Source: UMGS1387 sp045540015 (lineage in GTDB: Bacteria; Bacillota; Clostridia; Oscillospirales; CAG-382). From it: a stretch of DNA of 28,582 nucleotides. The translations under genes were made by a program, and so were the position numbers. The notes beneath the pieces were generated by a model, which searched no databases, had not been told where the DNA came from, and saw only the letters and a program-made list of their open reading frames with translations. Numbering within the stretch: the first letter of the stretch is position 1; every line of letters begins with the position of its first letter. Positions 9,801-17,179 of this stretch are shown here, piece by piece. The stretch spans positions 1 to 28,582 of the forward strand of contig JAZQGP010000048.1 of the NCBI GenBank assembly GCA_045540015.1, given 5' to 3'.

Positions 9801-10409
9801 GATGCTTTCGGATTTTTCCGGAATCACTATTTCATCTTCATCACCTATGAATCTTACGTAGTCAATGACAAACTGTGCACCGTTTGTTGCACCGGGATCT
9901 ATTCTTAAACTTTTTATCTTACCTTTCCAATACTTTATATCTGTCTGGTCTATTGTAACGGTTATAAATTTGTCAAGAGAGCCTGTTCCGGAGTACCATT
10001 GATAGTGTGCATTTTTAACATATGACTGCTCGCTGGTATCACCTTCTTGATAAGGCTTGCAGTAATAACTTCCGTCAGCGGGATTTATAGAGGTGAAAAA
10101 GATTTCAAACTGCGCAGATGCAGCAGTAGATGCAAAACGGATTTCAATCTTTTTTGCCTTGTCTGCATTTACAATACCGTTGTTGATATTAACGGGGTTT
10201 TCAAAATAAAGCTGCGGATCTGTGCCTGTCGTGGTAAACGACAGAACACCGTTTGCAACTGTGGGTGTTGTAATGGCGTTTCCGAAAGAAAACATTCCAA
10301 AATCGCCGTCAGTGTCAAATTCGCTTGGGGCTGCGCCTGCAACAAGTGCCAGCATAAAGAATGTCGAAACAAGCGCAAGACACAAAAGAACTCTCCTTGT
10401 TTTTTTCAT
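6852..10409 (-). CDS. Secreted multidomain SGNH/GDSL hydrolase (paralog 3)
   Basis: An exported 1185-residue protein with the same architecture as the gene at 639-4214. The order is signal peptide (1-26, AGAAP cleavage region), N-terminal beta-rich domain (about 27-195), a linker and two cysteine-paired DFE modules (first Cys at 213 and 474). Each module is followed by an InlB-type repeat (W423, W684). Then come the connector domain (about 717-885) and the SGNH domain. Catalytic blocks are GDSIT with Ser899, GISGD, GMND with Asn962, and DPIHP with Asp1067 and His1070. The C-terminal tail, ending LTEEMAAKN, closely resembles paralog 2. The position of the signal-peptide Cys of the other two paralogs is Val here, which argues against lipidation in this family. 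The RBS is AGAAGG and a consensus promoter lies upstream. Acyl-esterase activity is expected from the family; the substrate is unknown. Confidence 0.9.
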   Translation of the reverse strand: MKKTRRVLLCLALVSTFFMLALVAGAAPSEFDTDGDFGMFSFGNAITTPTVANGVLSFTTTGTDPQLYFENPVNINNGIVNADKAKKIEIRFASTAASAQFEIFFTSINPADGSYYCKPYQEGDTSEQSYVKNAHYQWYSGTGSLDKFITVTIDQTDIKYWKGKIKSLRIDPGATNGAQFVIDYVRFIGDEDEIVIPEKSESIKAEEALYGECLFYDDFESYNVGDVPESVFYSKLGTTALTKADQCKEIKIASGISGNDTKVIELTGSSITENQYPFIRVAYNLAEKGTYTMIADYYTTASAPKNWDFFNGYNKTDATSSRIMHFGDAVVGEWDTFNTSQDTAKVADFANIAYFGFGAQGIALDETVYIDNIRVFFKKMYTADIEGGEGAAGTAPVITFAKNDTITFPENTFSRTNYTFMGWLTNLSNNVYKPGETLNVGDITYLKLTAVWERAVPAEKTAQIIAEEKLYGECLFFDDFESYAIGDIPSSVYYSNIGEVKMTRSDQCGKIQIVDGFEGNDTKVIELTGNGVNYFYPFIRVLYTLNIKGKYTMLADMYTEAKDVLQFCFSNGYTSTANQVDKRLWHTPAASRNTWQRIETDYTLSSIEGFVKIDYFGFGANGVKSGETLYIDNIRLYFSEAKYIDFEAGNGATGTAPELDFYANSTITLPYNTFEKEGYVFAGWKSSIDGKTYREGEKITLGNVDEFTLTATWARFVPQLVKKNSIRDTDDGIQGMRFAGYVENDKKAYASEIGFIATREELLGDNELVFGEVNQDGFGISPNGVKYVYGATYDAAAGTDLVYTTDGNVFGGYRWKDIEGTFFTSIITGIPENNYADKFVVRPYALIDGEYVYGETLCRSVKEVAESAYNDGNREDYVMKIVEKTGIVPGKTICFLGDSITHGGTYIKELAQIYLDSETENGRYEFYNCGISGDTAGGAIKRLEDDVLAYNPDIVMIMFGMNDIGQNLYIKANYNEEVEAKRQTNLTNYKNNMRTIVDTFLENDVEVILCTPTPYDDVTNQVYECNIGLEKCAEFIRELAEEKGLELVDHYKNMYPLRSTKYWGASDPIHPNALGHHAMAQSIMHDLGYIDEMDFETAITNFSPINEERHTYVNNFRMFVMIERNMINGGYTTTEDKLDRAKELQAQQTSDHWRWIYQNYIDNCGRGLEMLDEVIRLTEEMAAKN

Positions 10410-10449
10410 TTTTGTGTACCTTCTCTTTCTGAAAAAATTTTACCATATA

Positions 10450-10478
10450 ATTATATATAACCATTCATGAAAAGTCAA
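10450..10478 (-). promoter_or_regulatory. Promoter of SGNH paralog 3
   Basis: Minus-strand TTGACT (10473-10478), exactly 17 nt, then perfect TATAAT (10450-10455). This predicts a 5' leader of about 33 nt before the start codon at 10409. Confidence 0.85.
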
Positions 10479-10688
10479 CGGTGTGAGTCTTTTTTTGTGC
10501 AATATTACAAATGTTTTTGGCTATAATGACTACTCTTTAAATCGCATCATATTCAAAGTCTCCAATGAACTTTTTCAAAGATATATCAGAAGATAGCTAA
10601 AAGCCCTTTGAGAAAAGACAATAAAAGCGGTAATAATGAGTCTTTTTTTCAAAAATTCAAAAAATGTCTACCATTTTTCAAATATATG

Positions 10689-10697
10689 TGGTATACT
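10689..10697 (+). promoter_or_regulatory. Extended -10 promoter of the TSCPD-pgm-proS operon
   Basis: TGG directly before TATACT forms an extended -10 element. No recognisable -35 box lies 16-18 nt upstream. It sits about 55 nt before the start codon of the first gene. Confidence 0.5.
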
Positions 10698-10757
10698 AAT
10701 ATATAAACTGTATAAGTATGCGTATAATTATATGCGTATGAAAGGAAACTCGAAATA

Positions 10758-11012
10758 ATGGCAAAGATAAATTACAGAACAAGCGGAACCTGTGCAAGGA
10801 GCATTGAGCTTGAGGTTGAGGACGGCGTCATAAAGAGTGTATCGTTTTTCGGCGGCTGCAACGGAAATACACAGGGAATATCAAAGCTTGTTGAAGGAAT
10901 GAAAACAGACGAGGCGGTTGCAAGACTTTCGGGAATAAAATGCGGCTTCAAAAGCACGTCATGTCCCGACCAGCTTGCAAAGGCTATTCTTGAGCTTGAA
11001 AAACAGGCATAA
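10758..11012 (+). CDS. TSCPD domain protein (TIGR03905-like)
   Basis: An 84-residue protein that is nearly all one small domain. It has an N-terminal YRTSGTCARSIELEV stretch, a glycine/cysteine turn (FFGGCNGNTQGI) and the diagnostic C-terminal STSCPDQLAKAI motif. The family is common in anaerobic Bacillota and has no established function. The related TSCPD domain also occurs at the end of some ribonucleotide reductases, which hints at metal or nucleotide binding but proves nothing here. Cysteines at TC, GC, KC and SC positions could bind a metal (inference). The start is supported by AAAGGAA upstream. It is the first gene of a likely operon, 44 bp before the phosphoglucomutase gene with no terminator between. 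Confidence 0.85.
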   Translation: MAKINYRTSGTCARSIELEVEDGVIKSVSFFGGCNGNTQGISKLVEGMKTDEAVARLSGIKCGFKSTSCPDQLAKAILELEKQA

Positions 11013-11056
11013 GATAATATAGGCAATTTGCAGCATTTGTTCACGGAGGAACATTT

Positions 11057-12775
11057 ATGGATTTTTTGGCAGAATACAAAAAATGGACGGATTTTTCAGA
11101 GCTTGACAAAGAACTTAAAAGTGAGCTTTATGAAATAAAGGACGACGAAAAGGAAATAAAAGAGCGTTTTCATGCGCCTCTTGAATTTGGCACTGCAGGA
11201 CTTCGCAGCATCATAAGAGCAGGTATAAACGGCATGAATGTGTATACCGTTGCACAGGCAACGCAGGGACTTGCAAAGCTTGTTCTTGAAAGCGGCGGAA
11301 AAGATAAGGGCGTTGTTATTGCGTGCGACACGCGAAACAAGTCAGAGGAATTTTCACGTGTTTGTGCAGAGGTTCTTGCGGCAAACGGTATAAAGGTTTA
11401 TATTTTTGATGCACCGCGTCCGACTCCCGAGCTTTCCTTTGCAATTAGACATCTTGAAACCGCGGCAGGTATCAACATCACGGCTTCTCATAACCCGAAG
11501 CAGTATAACGGCTATAAGGCATATTGGGCAGACGGTGCGCAGATAAGTCCCGAACAGGCAAAAATCGTGTCTGGGGCGATAGACAGCGTTGATATTTTTA
11601 CGGGTGTTAAGAGAACTGATTTTGACAAGGCTGCAAAAGACGGGATTATTCAGATAATCGGCAAAGACATTGACGAAGACTATATGAAGGCAGTACTTGA
11701 ACAGAGAGTAAATCCCACGGCTATCCCAAAGGTTTCAGACAGCTTTAAGGTTGTTTACACACCCTTCCACGGAACAGGCGCTGCTCTCATTCCCGAAGTG
11801 TTGAAGCGTGCGGGTGTAAAACATCTTTTCTGCGTGGAAGAGCAGATGAAGCCTGACGGCAATTTCCCGACTGTAAAAAGTCCGAACCCCGAAGACAAGG
11901 AAGGATTCAATCTTGCAATTGAAATCGCAAAGCGTGAGGGTTGTGATTTGCTTGTTGGAACCGACCCCGATGCCGACAGAACAGGAGTTATAATTAAAAC
12001 TTCCGACGGCGAATTTATGCCGCTTACGGGAAACCAGATAGGCGTTATGCTTATTTCCTATATCATTGAGGCAAGAAAGCTTTCGGGCACACTTCCCGAA
12101 AACGCGTGTGTTATAAAGAGTATAGTAAGCACCCCTCTTGCAGACAAAATCTGTGCAGAAAACGGTGTGGCATGTTACAGTGTTCTTACCGGCTTTAAGT
12201 TTATTGGCGAAAAGATGACCGAGTTTGAAAAGACAAACGAGCACACATTTATTTTCGGCTTTGAAGAAAGCTACGGTTATCTCACAGGCTCGTATGCAAG
12301 AGACAAGGATGCCGTTGTTGCTTCACTTCTTGTTACCGAAATGGCAGCCTTTTATGCAAAGCTGGGCAAGACACTTTATGATGTACTTTGCGGTATATTT
12401 GAAAAGTATGGCTACTATATTGAGGGCGTTGATAGCTTTGTATTCCCTGGAACGGAGGGTGCAGACAAAATGAAGAGCCTCATGCAAAACCTTCGTGACA
12501 AAACGCCTGACAGAATTGGCGGTAAAAAGGTTGTGGTTGTAGGAGATTATTTGACAGGTCTTTTCAATTTCCATGACGGAGCGTCACGTGAAATAGGACT
12601 TCCAAAGTCAAATGTACTTCGATTTGTACTTGACGGCGGTGACAGCGTTTATATCCGTCCTTCGGGTACAGAACCAAAAGTAAAGGTGTATTATTTTTCA
12701 TCGGGCAATACAAGAGAAGAAGCTCTTGCAAGCATAGAAAACTATAAAAACGATTTCAAGGCAATTCTTGCCTGA
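11057..12775 (+). CDS. pgcA: Phosphoglucomutase / phosphomannomutase
   Basis: A 572-residue alpha-D-phosphohexomutase that interconverts glucose 1-phosphate and glucose 6-phosphate (possibly the mannose equivalents) in the cytoplasm, feeding glycogen and cell-envelope sugar nucleotides. All four family signatures are present: the phosphoserine loop TASHNP with Ser144; the metal loop DPDADR at 303-308; the sugar-binding loop GFEES at 401-405; and the phosphate-binding loop RPSGTEPK at 534-541. Length fits the long PgcA-type family of Bacillota (about 570-580) rather than the shorter GlmM (about 450). ATG follows CACGGAGGAACATTT, a strong RBS. The gene lies 23 bp before proS and is probably cotranscribed. 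The symbol is by family resemblance; substrate preference cannot be read from the sequence. Confidence 0.92.
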   Translation: MDFLAEYKKWTDFSELDKELKSELYEIKDDEKEIKERFHAPLEFGTAGLRSIIRAGINGMNVYTVAQATQGLAKLVLESGGKDKGVVIACDTRNKSEEFSRVCAEVLAANGIKVYIFDAPRPTPELSFAIRHLETAAGINITASHNPKQYNGYKAYWADGAQISPEQAKIVSGAIDSVDIFTGVKRTDFDKAAKDGIIQIIGKDIDEDYMKAVLEQRVNPTAIPKVSDSFKVVYTPFHGTGAALIPEVLKRAGVKHLFCVEEQMKPDGNFPTVKSPNPEDKEGFNLAIEIAKREGCDLLVGTDPDADRTGVIIKTSDGEFMPLTGNQIGVMLISYIIEARKLSGTLPENACVIKSIVSTPLADKICAENGVACYSVLTGFKFIGEKMTEFEKTNEHTFIFGFEESYGYLTGSYARDKDAVVASLLVTEMAAFYAKLGKTLYDVLCGIFEKYGYYIEGVDSFVFPGTEGADKMKSLMQNLRDKTPDRIGGKKVVVVGDYLTGLFNFHDGASREIGLPKSNVLRFVLDGGDSVYIRPSGTEPKVKVYYFSSGNTREEALASIENYKNDFKAILA

Positions 12776-12798
12776 CATACGAAAGGATTTGAAAAACA

Positions 12799-14253
12799 AT
12801 GGCAAACGAAAAGAAACAGGTTGAACAGATTACCTCAAGAGACACAGACTTTGCCCAGTGGTATACCGACATCGTTAAAAACGCTGACCTTGCAGACTAT
12901 TCAAGCGTAAAGGGCTGTATGATTATCCGTCCCTACGGATACGCTATCTGGGAAAACATCCAGAAACTTATGGACGACCGTTTTAAAGCGACAGGACATC
13001 AGAATGTATATATGCCTATGTTCATCCCCGAAAGCCTTCTCAACAAGGAGAAGGATCACGTTGAAGGCTTTGCGCCTGAGGTTGCATGGGTAACACACGG
13101 CGGAAGCGAGCCTCTTACGGAGCGTCTTTGCGTAAGACCTACATCAGAAACACTCTTTTGCGAGCATTTTGCAAAGATTATAAATTCCTACCGCGACCTT
13201 CCTGTACTCTATAATCAGTGGTGCAGTGTTGTAAGATGGGAAAAGACAACACGTCCTTTCCTCCGTACAAGAGAATTCCTCTGGCAGGAGGGACACACAA
13301 TGCATGCAACGGCAGAGGAAGCACGCGCAGAAACTCTCCAGATGCTCAATATCTATGCCGAGGTTTGCGAAAAAGAGCTTGCAATGCCTGTTGTAAAGGG
13401 GCCCAAAACGCCTTCGGATAAGTTCGCAGGCGCCGAGGATACATATGCAATCGAAGCGCTCATGCACGACGGTAAGGCTCTTCAGGCAGGTACGTCACAT
13501 TATTTTGGCGACGGCTTTGCAAAGGCGTTTGATATCACTTACAAATCTAAAGAAAACGTTGACGTGTATCCGCATCAGACCTCGTGGGGAACAACCACAC
13601 GTCTTATCGGCGCAATCATCATGACACACGGTGATGACAACGGACTTGTTCTTCCTCCTGCAGTAGCTCCCATTCAGGTAGTAATCGTTCCTGTTGCTCA
13701 GCACAAAGAAGGCGTTCTTGAAAAAGCTAACGAGCTTTACGAAAAACTTAAAGCAAACGGTGTTCGCGTTTACCTTGACGACAGTGATAACAGCCCCGGA
13801 TGGAAATTTGCTCAGTATGAAATGAAGGGTATTCCCGTAAGAATAGAAATCGGTCCTCGTGATATTGAAAACGAACAGTGTGTTGCCGTTACACGTCATA
13901 ACGGTGAAAAGACATTCCTTTCTCTTGGCAATATGCTGGAAGATTTCAAGGACGGAGTTCTTTCAAAGCTTGAAGAGGTAAGGGTTGGTATTTACAATAT
14001 TGCGCTTGAAAACAGAGAAAAGCACACCTATTCCTGCACAAGCATGGATGAAATCAAAGAAGCTCTCGAAAAGAACGGTGACGGCTTTGTAAAGGCTATG
14101 TGGTGCGGAGACGAGGAATGTGAAGATACAGTAAAGGCTGAAACAGGCGTTGGTTCAAGATGTATTCCGTTTGAACAGGAAACTATTTCCGACAAGTGTG
14201 TATGCTGCGGGAAGCCGGCTAAAAAGCTCGTTTACTGGGGCAAGGCATATTAA
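12799..14253 (+). CDS. proS: Prolyl-tRNA synthetase, short archaeal/eukaryote-like type
   Basis: A 484-residue class II aminoacyl-tRNA synthetase that charges tRNA-Pro. Motif 2 is visible around RTREFLWQEGHT (near residue 156), and motif 3 lies in the region of TTTRLIGAI to HGDDNG (about 266-281). The anticodon-binding domain starts near PIQVVIVPVAQH. The C-terminal domain has cysteines at 436, 441, 455, 467, 469 and 470, a zinc-ribbon-like set, and ends in a terminal Tyr (GKAY) as in archaeal-type enzymes. The INS editing domain found between motifs 2 and 3 in the long bacterial form is absent, so alanine misacylation must be corrected elsewhere, if at all. AAAGGA provides the RBS. It sits within the operon of TSCPD protein, phosphoglucomutase and the AI-2E family protein. 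No T-box leader is present in the 23-bp gap. Confidence 0.95.
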   Translation: MANEKKQVEQITSRDTDFAQWYTDIVKNADLADYSSVKGCMIIRPYGYAIWENIQKLMDDRFKATGHQNVYMPMFIPESLLNKEKDHVEGFAPEVAWVTHGGSEPLTERLCVRPTSETLFCEHFAKIINSYRDLPVLYNQWCSVVRWEKTTRPFLRTREFLWQEGHTMHATAEEARAETLQMLNIYAEVCEKELAMPVVKGPKTPSDKFAGAEDTYAIEALMHDGKALQAGTSHYFGDGFAKAFDITYKSKENVDVYPHQTSWGTTTRLIGAIIMTHGDDNGLVLPPAVAPIQVVIVPVAQHKEGVLEKANELYEKLKANGVRVYLDDSDNSPGWKFAQYEMKGIPVRIEIGPRDIENEQCVAVTRHNGEKTFLSLGNMLEDFKDGVLSKLEEVRVGIYNIALENREKHTYSCTSMDEIKEALEKNGDGFVKAMWCGDEECEDTVKAETGVGSRCIPFEQETISDKCVCCGKPAKKLVYWGKAY

Positions 14254-14304
14254 TCAGTAGAAAATGGAAAATTGATAATGGAAGTTAGGGAGTGAGGAAG
14301 ATAT

Positions 14305-15492
14305 ATGAGGCGCATAAAATGGACAAATCTTGCTAAAATTGCGGTAACGGTATTTATATTATACCTTGGCACAATGTACTGGCCGTACATATCTTCTGTA
14401 ATCGGTGTACTTGCAGGTGCTACGGTTCCGCTTATTTGCGGCGGAATTGCGGCTTATGTTGTAAATATTCCGATGAACTTCTTTGAGCGCAGCGTGTTCG
14501 GCAATGTGAAAAACAGGTTTCTTCAAGCCATAAAAAGACCTGTGTGTGTTTTGCTTGCGGTGCTGTGTATTGCGCTTATCGTGTCGTTGGTTATGACGAT
14601 TGTTATTCCTCCGATGACAGAGGCAATAAAAATAATTGTGGGACTTATTATAGATAGGGTAAAGGCTCTCGAAAAAGTGCCTGATATATACAAGCTCATT
14701 CCCGCAGAGGCTTTTGACAGCTTAAGAAACACTAACTGGGAGAGCATGGTAAAGCAGGTGTTTGACGTTGTTGTCAACGGTATCGGCGGTACTGTGAATA
14801 TCATATTTGCAACCGTAAGCTCGGTGTTCTCATCAATCTTTAATGTATTTCTTGCGGCGGTGTTTGCACTGTATCTGCTTCTCGGCAAGGAAAAGATTGC
14901 AAAACAGCTTGGAAGAGTGCTTGACACATATTTCAGAACCGATAAGACGCATTACTTTTACCACATTCTAGATACCTTCCACAACACTTTCCGTTCGTTT
15001 ATTGTCGGACAGTGCTCGGAGGCGGTTATAATAGGTGTTTTGTGTACGCTCGGAATGTACATTTTCCGGTTTCCGCATGCCATGGCAACGGGTGCACTTG
15101 TAGGACTTACGGCACTCATTCCTGTTGCAGGTGCATGGATAGGTGCGTGCGTAGGCGCACTTCTGATACTTACGGTGTCCCCGATAAAAGCGCTGTTGTT
15201 CCTTGTTTATATTATCATTCTTCAGCAGCTTGAAAACAATCTTATATATCCGAAGGTTGTGGGAACATCTATCGGACTTCCAGGTATATGGGTGCTTGCC
15301 GCAATCACACTCGGCGGCGGCGTGTTCGGCATCGGCGGTATGCTTATAAGCGTTCCGATAACGGCGACCGTATACAAGCTTCTCAGAGAAGACGTCGCAA
15401 GACGCGAGGAGCTTGAAAAGCCTGTGGAACAGCTTGAGGTGCAGGAGATTGAAACGACACAGGCAGAGAACACAGAAATAAAAGAAGCGTAA
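14305..15492 (+). CDS. AI-2E family transporter / PerM-like membrane protein
   Basis: A 395-residue integral membrane protein. Hydrophobic segments occur near residues 10-30, 33-55, 70-98, 155-190, 230-255, 258-290 and 305-350. Conserved family features include the VVGTSIGLPGIWVL stretch and the glycine-rich GGGVFGIGGMLISVP near the last membrane segments. The C-terminal 40 residues are charged and Glu/Thr-rich, hence probably cytoplasmic. The family (YdbI/TqsA/PerM/YtvI) has been linked to autoinducer-2 export and to cation/proton exchange in different members; the substrate here is unknown. The start is set by GGGAGTGAGGAAG just upstream. It is the last gene of the operon, 51 bp after proS, and is followed by a terminator at 15515. 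The short leader contains a purine-rich AAAATGGAAAATTG stretch. Confidence 0.88.
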   Translation: MRRIKWTNLAKIAVTVFILYLGTMYWPYISSVIGVLAGATVPLICGGIAAYVVNIPMNFFERSVFGNVKNRFLQAIKRPVCVLLAVLCIALIVSLVMTIVIPPMTEAIKIIVGLIIDRVKALEKVPDIYKLIPAEAFDSLRNTNWESMVKQVFDVVVNGIGGTVNIIFATVSSVFSSIFNVFLAAVFALYLLLGKEKIAKQLGRVLDTYFRTDKTHYFYHILDTFHNTFRSFIVGQCSEAVIIGVLCTLGMYIFRFPHAMATGALVGLTALIPVAGAWIGACVGALLILTVSPIKALLFLVYIIILQQLENNLIYPKVVGTSIGLPGIWVLAAITLGGGVFGIGGMLISVPITATVYKLLREDVARREELEKPVEQLEVQEIETTQAENTEIKEA

Positions 15493-15514
15493 AACAAATC
15501 AATACTACTACAGA

Positions 15515-15540
15515 ACAGCCATGACATTTGTCGTGGCTGT
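15515..15540 (+). terminator. Intrinsic terminator of the proS operon
   Basis: Stem ACAGCCATGAC / GTCGTGGCTGT (11 bp with one G-U pair) and a 4-nt loop, followed by GTTTTTA. It lies 22 bp past the stop of the AI-2E family gene. Confidence 0.85.
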
Positions 15541-15904
15541 GTTTTTATACAATGCAAACAAAGCAAAAAAACATCGAAGTTGTTTAGACTTCGATGGGAT
15601 AAAGAAATTAAATCGCCTTTTTGAAAGAGTTTGCGTTGTTGCGTTTATGCAACGCAAACGGAATATGTCGCGAGATATGTGAACAAACCAAAGCTCCCAC
15701 GCGTTTCAAAAGTTTTCGCCGACCTTGAAGCATAATTGACAACAACGAAAAATCGAGGTTGTTTAGACCTCGATTTTACAAAGCAAAGCTCGTTTTGATT
15801 ACTTTATTTCAATAAGAGAGATTGTCAAATTGAAGTTGTTTAAACTTCAATTTGACCGTTGTAAAATTCTTTTTGCTTACTTTTTCTCCGAAAGAAAAAG
15901 TAAG
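15541..15904. repeat. Hairpin-rich intergenic repeat block
   Basis: A non-coding 364-bp stretch between convergent operons. It holds five strong hairpins: 15572-15596 (9-bp stem, loop TGTTTAG); 15629-15659 (GTTTGCGTTG / CAACGCAAAC); 15749-15777 (11-bp stem, loop TGTTTAG); 15824-15856 (13-bp stem, loop TGTTTAA); and 15876-15904 (CTTACTTTTTCT / AGAAAAAGTAAG), which abuts the stop codon of rhaA. Three of them share the loop TGTTTAR but have different stems. On the minus strand the first and third are followed by T-runs, so they may also act as terminators for the rhamnose operon. Confidence 0.75.
15824..15904 (-). repeat. Two-hairpin dispersed repeat, copy 1
   Basis: Read on the minus strand this is a CTTACTTTTT...AAAAGTAAG hairpin, then CAAAAA, a spacer ending in ACGG, then a GTCAAATTGAAGT / ACTTCAATTTGAC hairpin and an ATCTCT tail. 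The same order recurs on the plus strand at 22306-22379. It directly follows the rhaA stop codon and may serve as its terminator or 3'-end stabiliser. Confidence 0.65.
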
Positions 15905-17155
15905 TTATCTCTTGAGAAGAACTTCATTTTCGTATTTTACGATTTCGTCGAACCAGGACTTGTCAGCGACAACGCCGCATCTTTCACAGTATTCAGCCCA
16001 GATGTCGCCAAAGGGAAGAGTCTTGATTTCTTCCTGCATCATCATAAGCTCGGTAAGTCTGTTTTCGTCCTGAAGCTTCTTGAGTTCGGCATTGGGAGTA
16101 CAGAGTGCCATAAGAAGAGCCTTCTGCATGCTTCTCATACCGATGGCCCAGGCAGCGATTCTGTTAACGCTTGCATCGAAGTAGTCAAGAGCGATGTAAA
16201 CTCTGTCGAGCGCATCACATCTCACAATTTCCTTTGCAATTTCTTTTGTTTCGTCGTCAAGGAGAAGCACGTGGTCACTGTCCCAGCGAACGCCTCTTGT
16301 TACATGGAGAGCAACCTCGGGGAAGAATGTGAGAAGTGCGGGAATCTTGTCGGAAACAACTTCTGTCGGATGGTAGTGACCGTTGTCCATGAGAGGAAGA
16401 CATCCGTCATGAGTTGCGGCAAAGGTGAGCGAGAACTCAGCAGAACCTGCTGTAAACGACTCAACACCGATACCGAACACCTTGGATTCAACGCAGGGCT
16501 TTACCTTATTCTTGTCAAAAGGCTCTGCAAGAATTGCTTCGATGGATTCCTTGTATCTTACTCTCGGTCCCATTCTGTCGGCAGGGATGTCCTTGTAGCC
16601 GTCGCCTGTCCAGATGTTCATAACACAAGGTATGCCTGTTTCTTCTGCAAAGTACTGGGAAATTCTGATACATGCTTTTCCGTGTTCAATCCAGAAATCT
16701 CTTGTTTCTTTGTCGGGGCTTGAGAGCGTGAGACCGTCACGAACCTTTGGATGAGAGAAGAAGGTGGGGTTGAAGTCAATACCAACGCCGAGCTTCTTTG
16801 CAAGGTCAACCCATGCTTTAAAGTGCTTGGGCTCAAGCTTGTCGCGGTCAGCAAATTCGCCCTTTTCAAAAATAGCGTAGCATGCGTGAACATTGAGCTT
16901 CTTTGCACCGGGAATAAGGCTTATAGCCTTTTCCATGTCAGCCATTAACTGTTCGGGTGTAGTTGCTTTTCCGGGATAGTTACCTGTTGTCTGAATACCG
17001 CCTGTGAGAGGACCGTCGTGGTCAAAGCCGATAACGTCGTCACCCTGCCAGCAGTGCATTGATACGGGAACCTTCTTTAAGATTTCCATTGCTTTCTCGG
17101 TGTCAACGCCGAGTGATGAATAAATTTCCTTTGCGGACTGATATCTTGCGTTCAT
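15905..17155 (-). CDS. rhaA: L-rhamnose isomerase
   Basis: A 416-residue cytoplasmic isomerase converting L-rhamnose to L-rhamnulose, the first step of rhamnose catabolism. It matches the RhaA family along its full length: N-terminal HCWQGDDVIGFD, TGDGYKD in the middle, and the metal-site stretch MDNGHYHPTE with Asp257, His260 and His262 within the TIM barrel. Length is normal for the family (about 415-420). ATG is preceded by AAGGAGA at 7-nt spacing. It is the last gene of a three-gene minus-strand operon, 24 bp after rhaB; a hairpin begins immediately after its stop codon. No rhamnulose-1-phosphate aldolase gene (rhaD) is present nearby, so the later steps must be encoded elsewhere. Confidence 0.96.
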   Translation of the reverse strand: MNARYQSAKEIYSSLGVDTEKAMEILKKVPVSMHCWQGDDVIGFDHDGPLTGGIQTTGNYPGKATTPEQLMADMEKAISLIPGAKKLNVHACYAIFEKGEFADRDKLEPKHFKAWVDLAKKLGVGIDFNPTFFSHPKVRDGLTLSSPDKETRDFWIEHGKACIRISQYFAEETGIPCVMNIWTGDGYKDIPADRMGPRVRYKESIEAILAEPFDKNKVKPCVESKVFGIGVESFTAGSAEFSLTFAATHDGCLPLMDNGHYHPTEVVSDKIPALLTFFPEVALHVTRGVRWDSDHVLLLDDETKEIAKEIVRCDALDRVYIALDYFDASVNRIAAWAIGMRSMQKALLMALCTPNAELKKLQDENRLTELMMMQEEIKTLPFGDIWAEYCERCGVVADKSWFDEIVKYENEVLLKR

Positions 17156-17179
17156 GTTGTTATCTCCTTTTCAGATGTA

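Larger units (their letters stand above)
10410..10757. other. Divergent intergenic region
   Basis: An AT-rich 348-bp gap between the SGNH array (minus) and the housekeeping operon (plus). Besides the two promoters listed separately (10450-10478 minus, 10689-10697 plus), I see only T-rich tracts (for example 10641-10650) and no hairpin, repeat or small gene I can support. Confidence 0.7.

Noticed and set aside
15541..15904. CRISPR array
   Set aside because: The repeated units are palindromic with differing stems and irregular spacing (about 75-180 bp), with no unique spacers of constant length and no cas genes.
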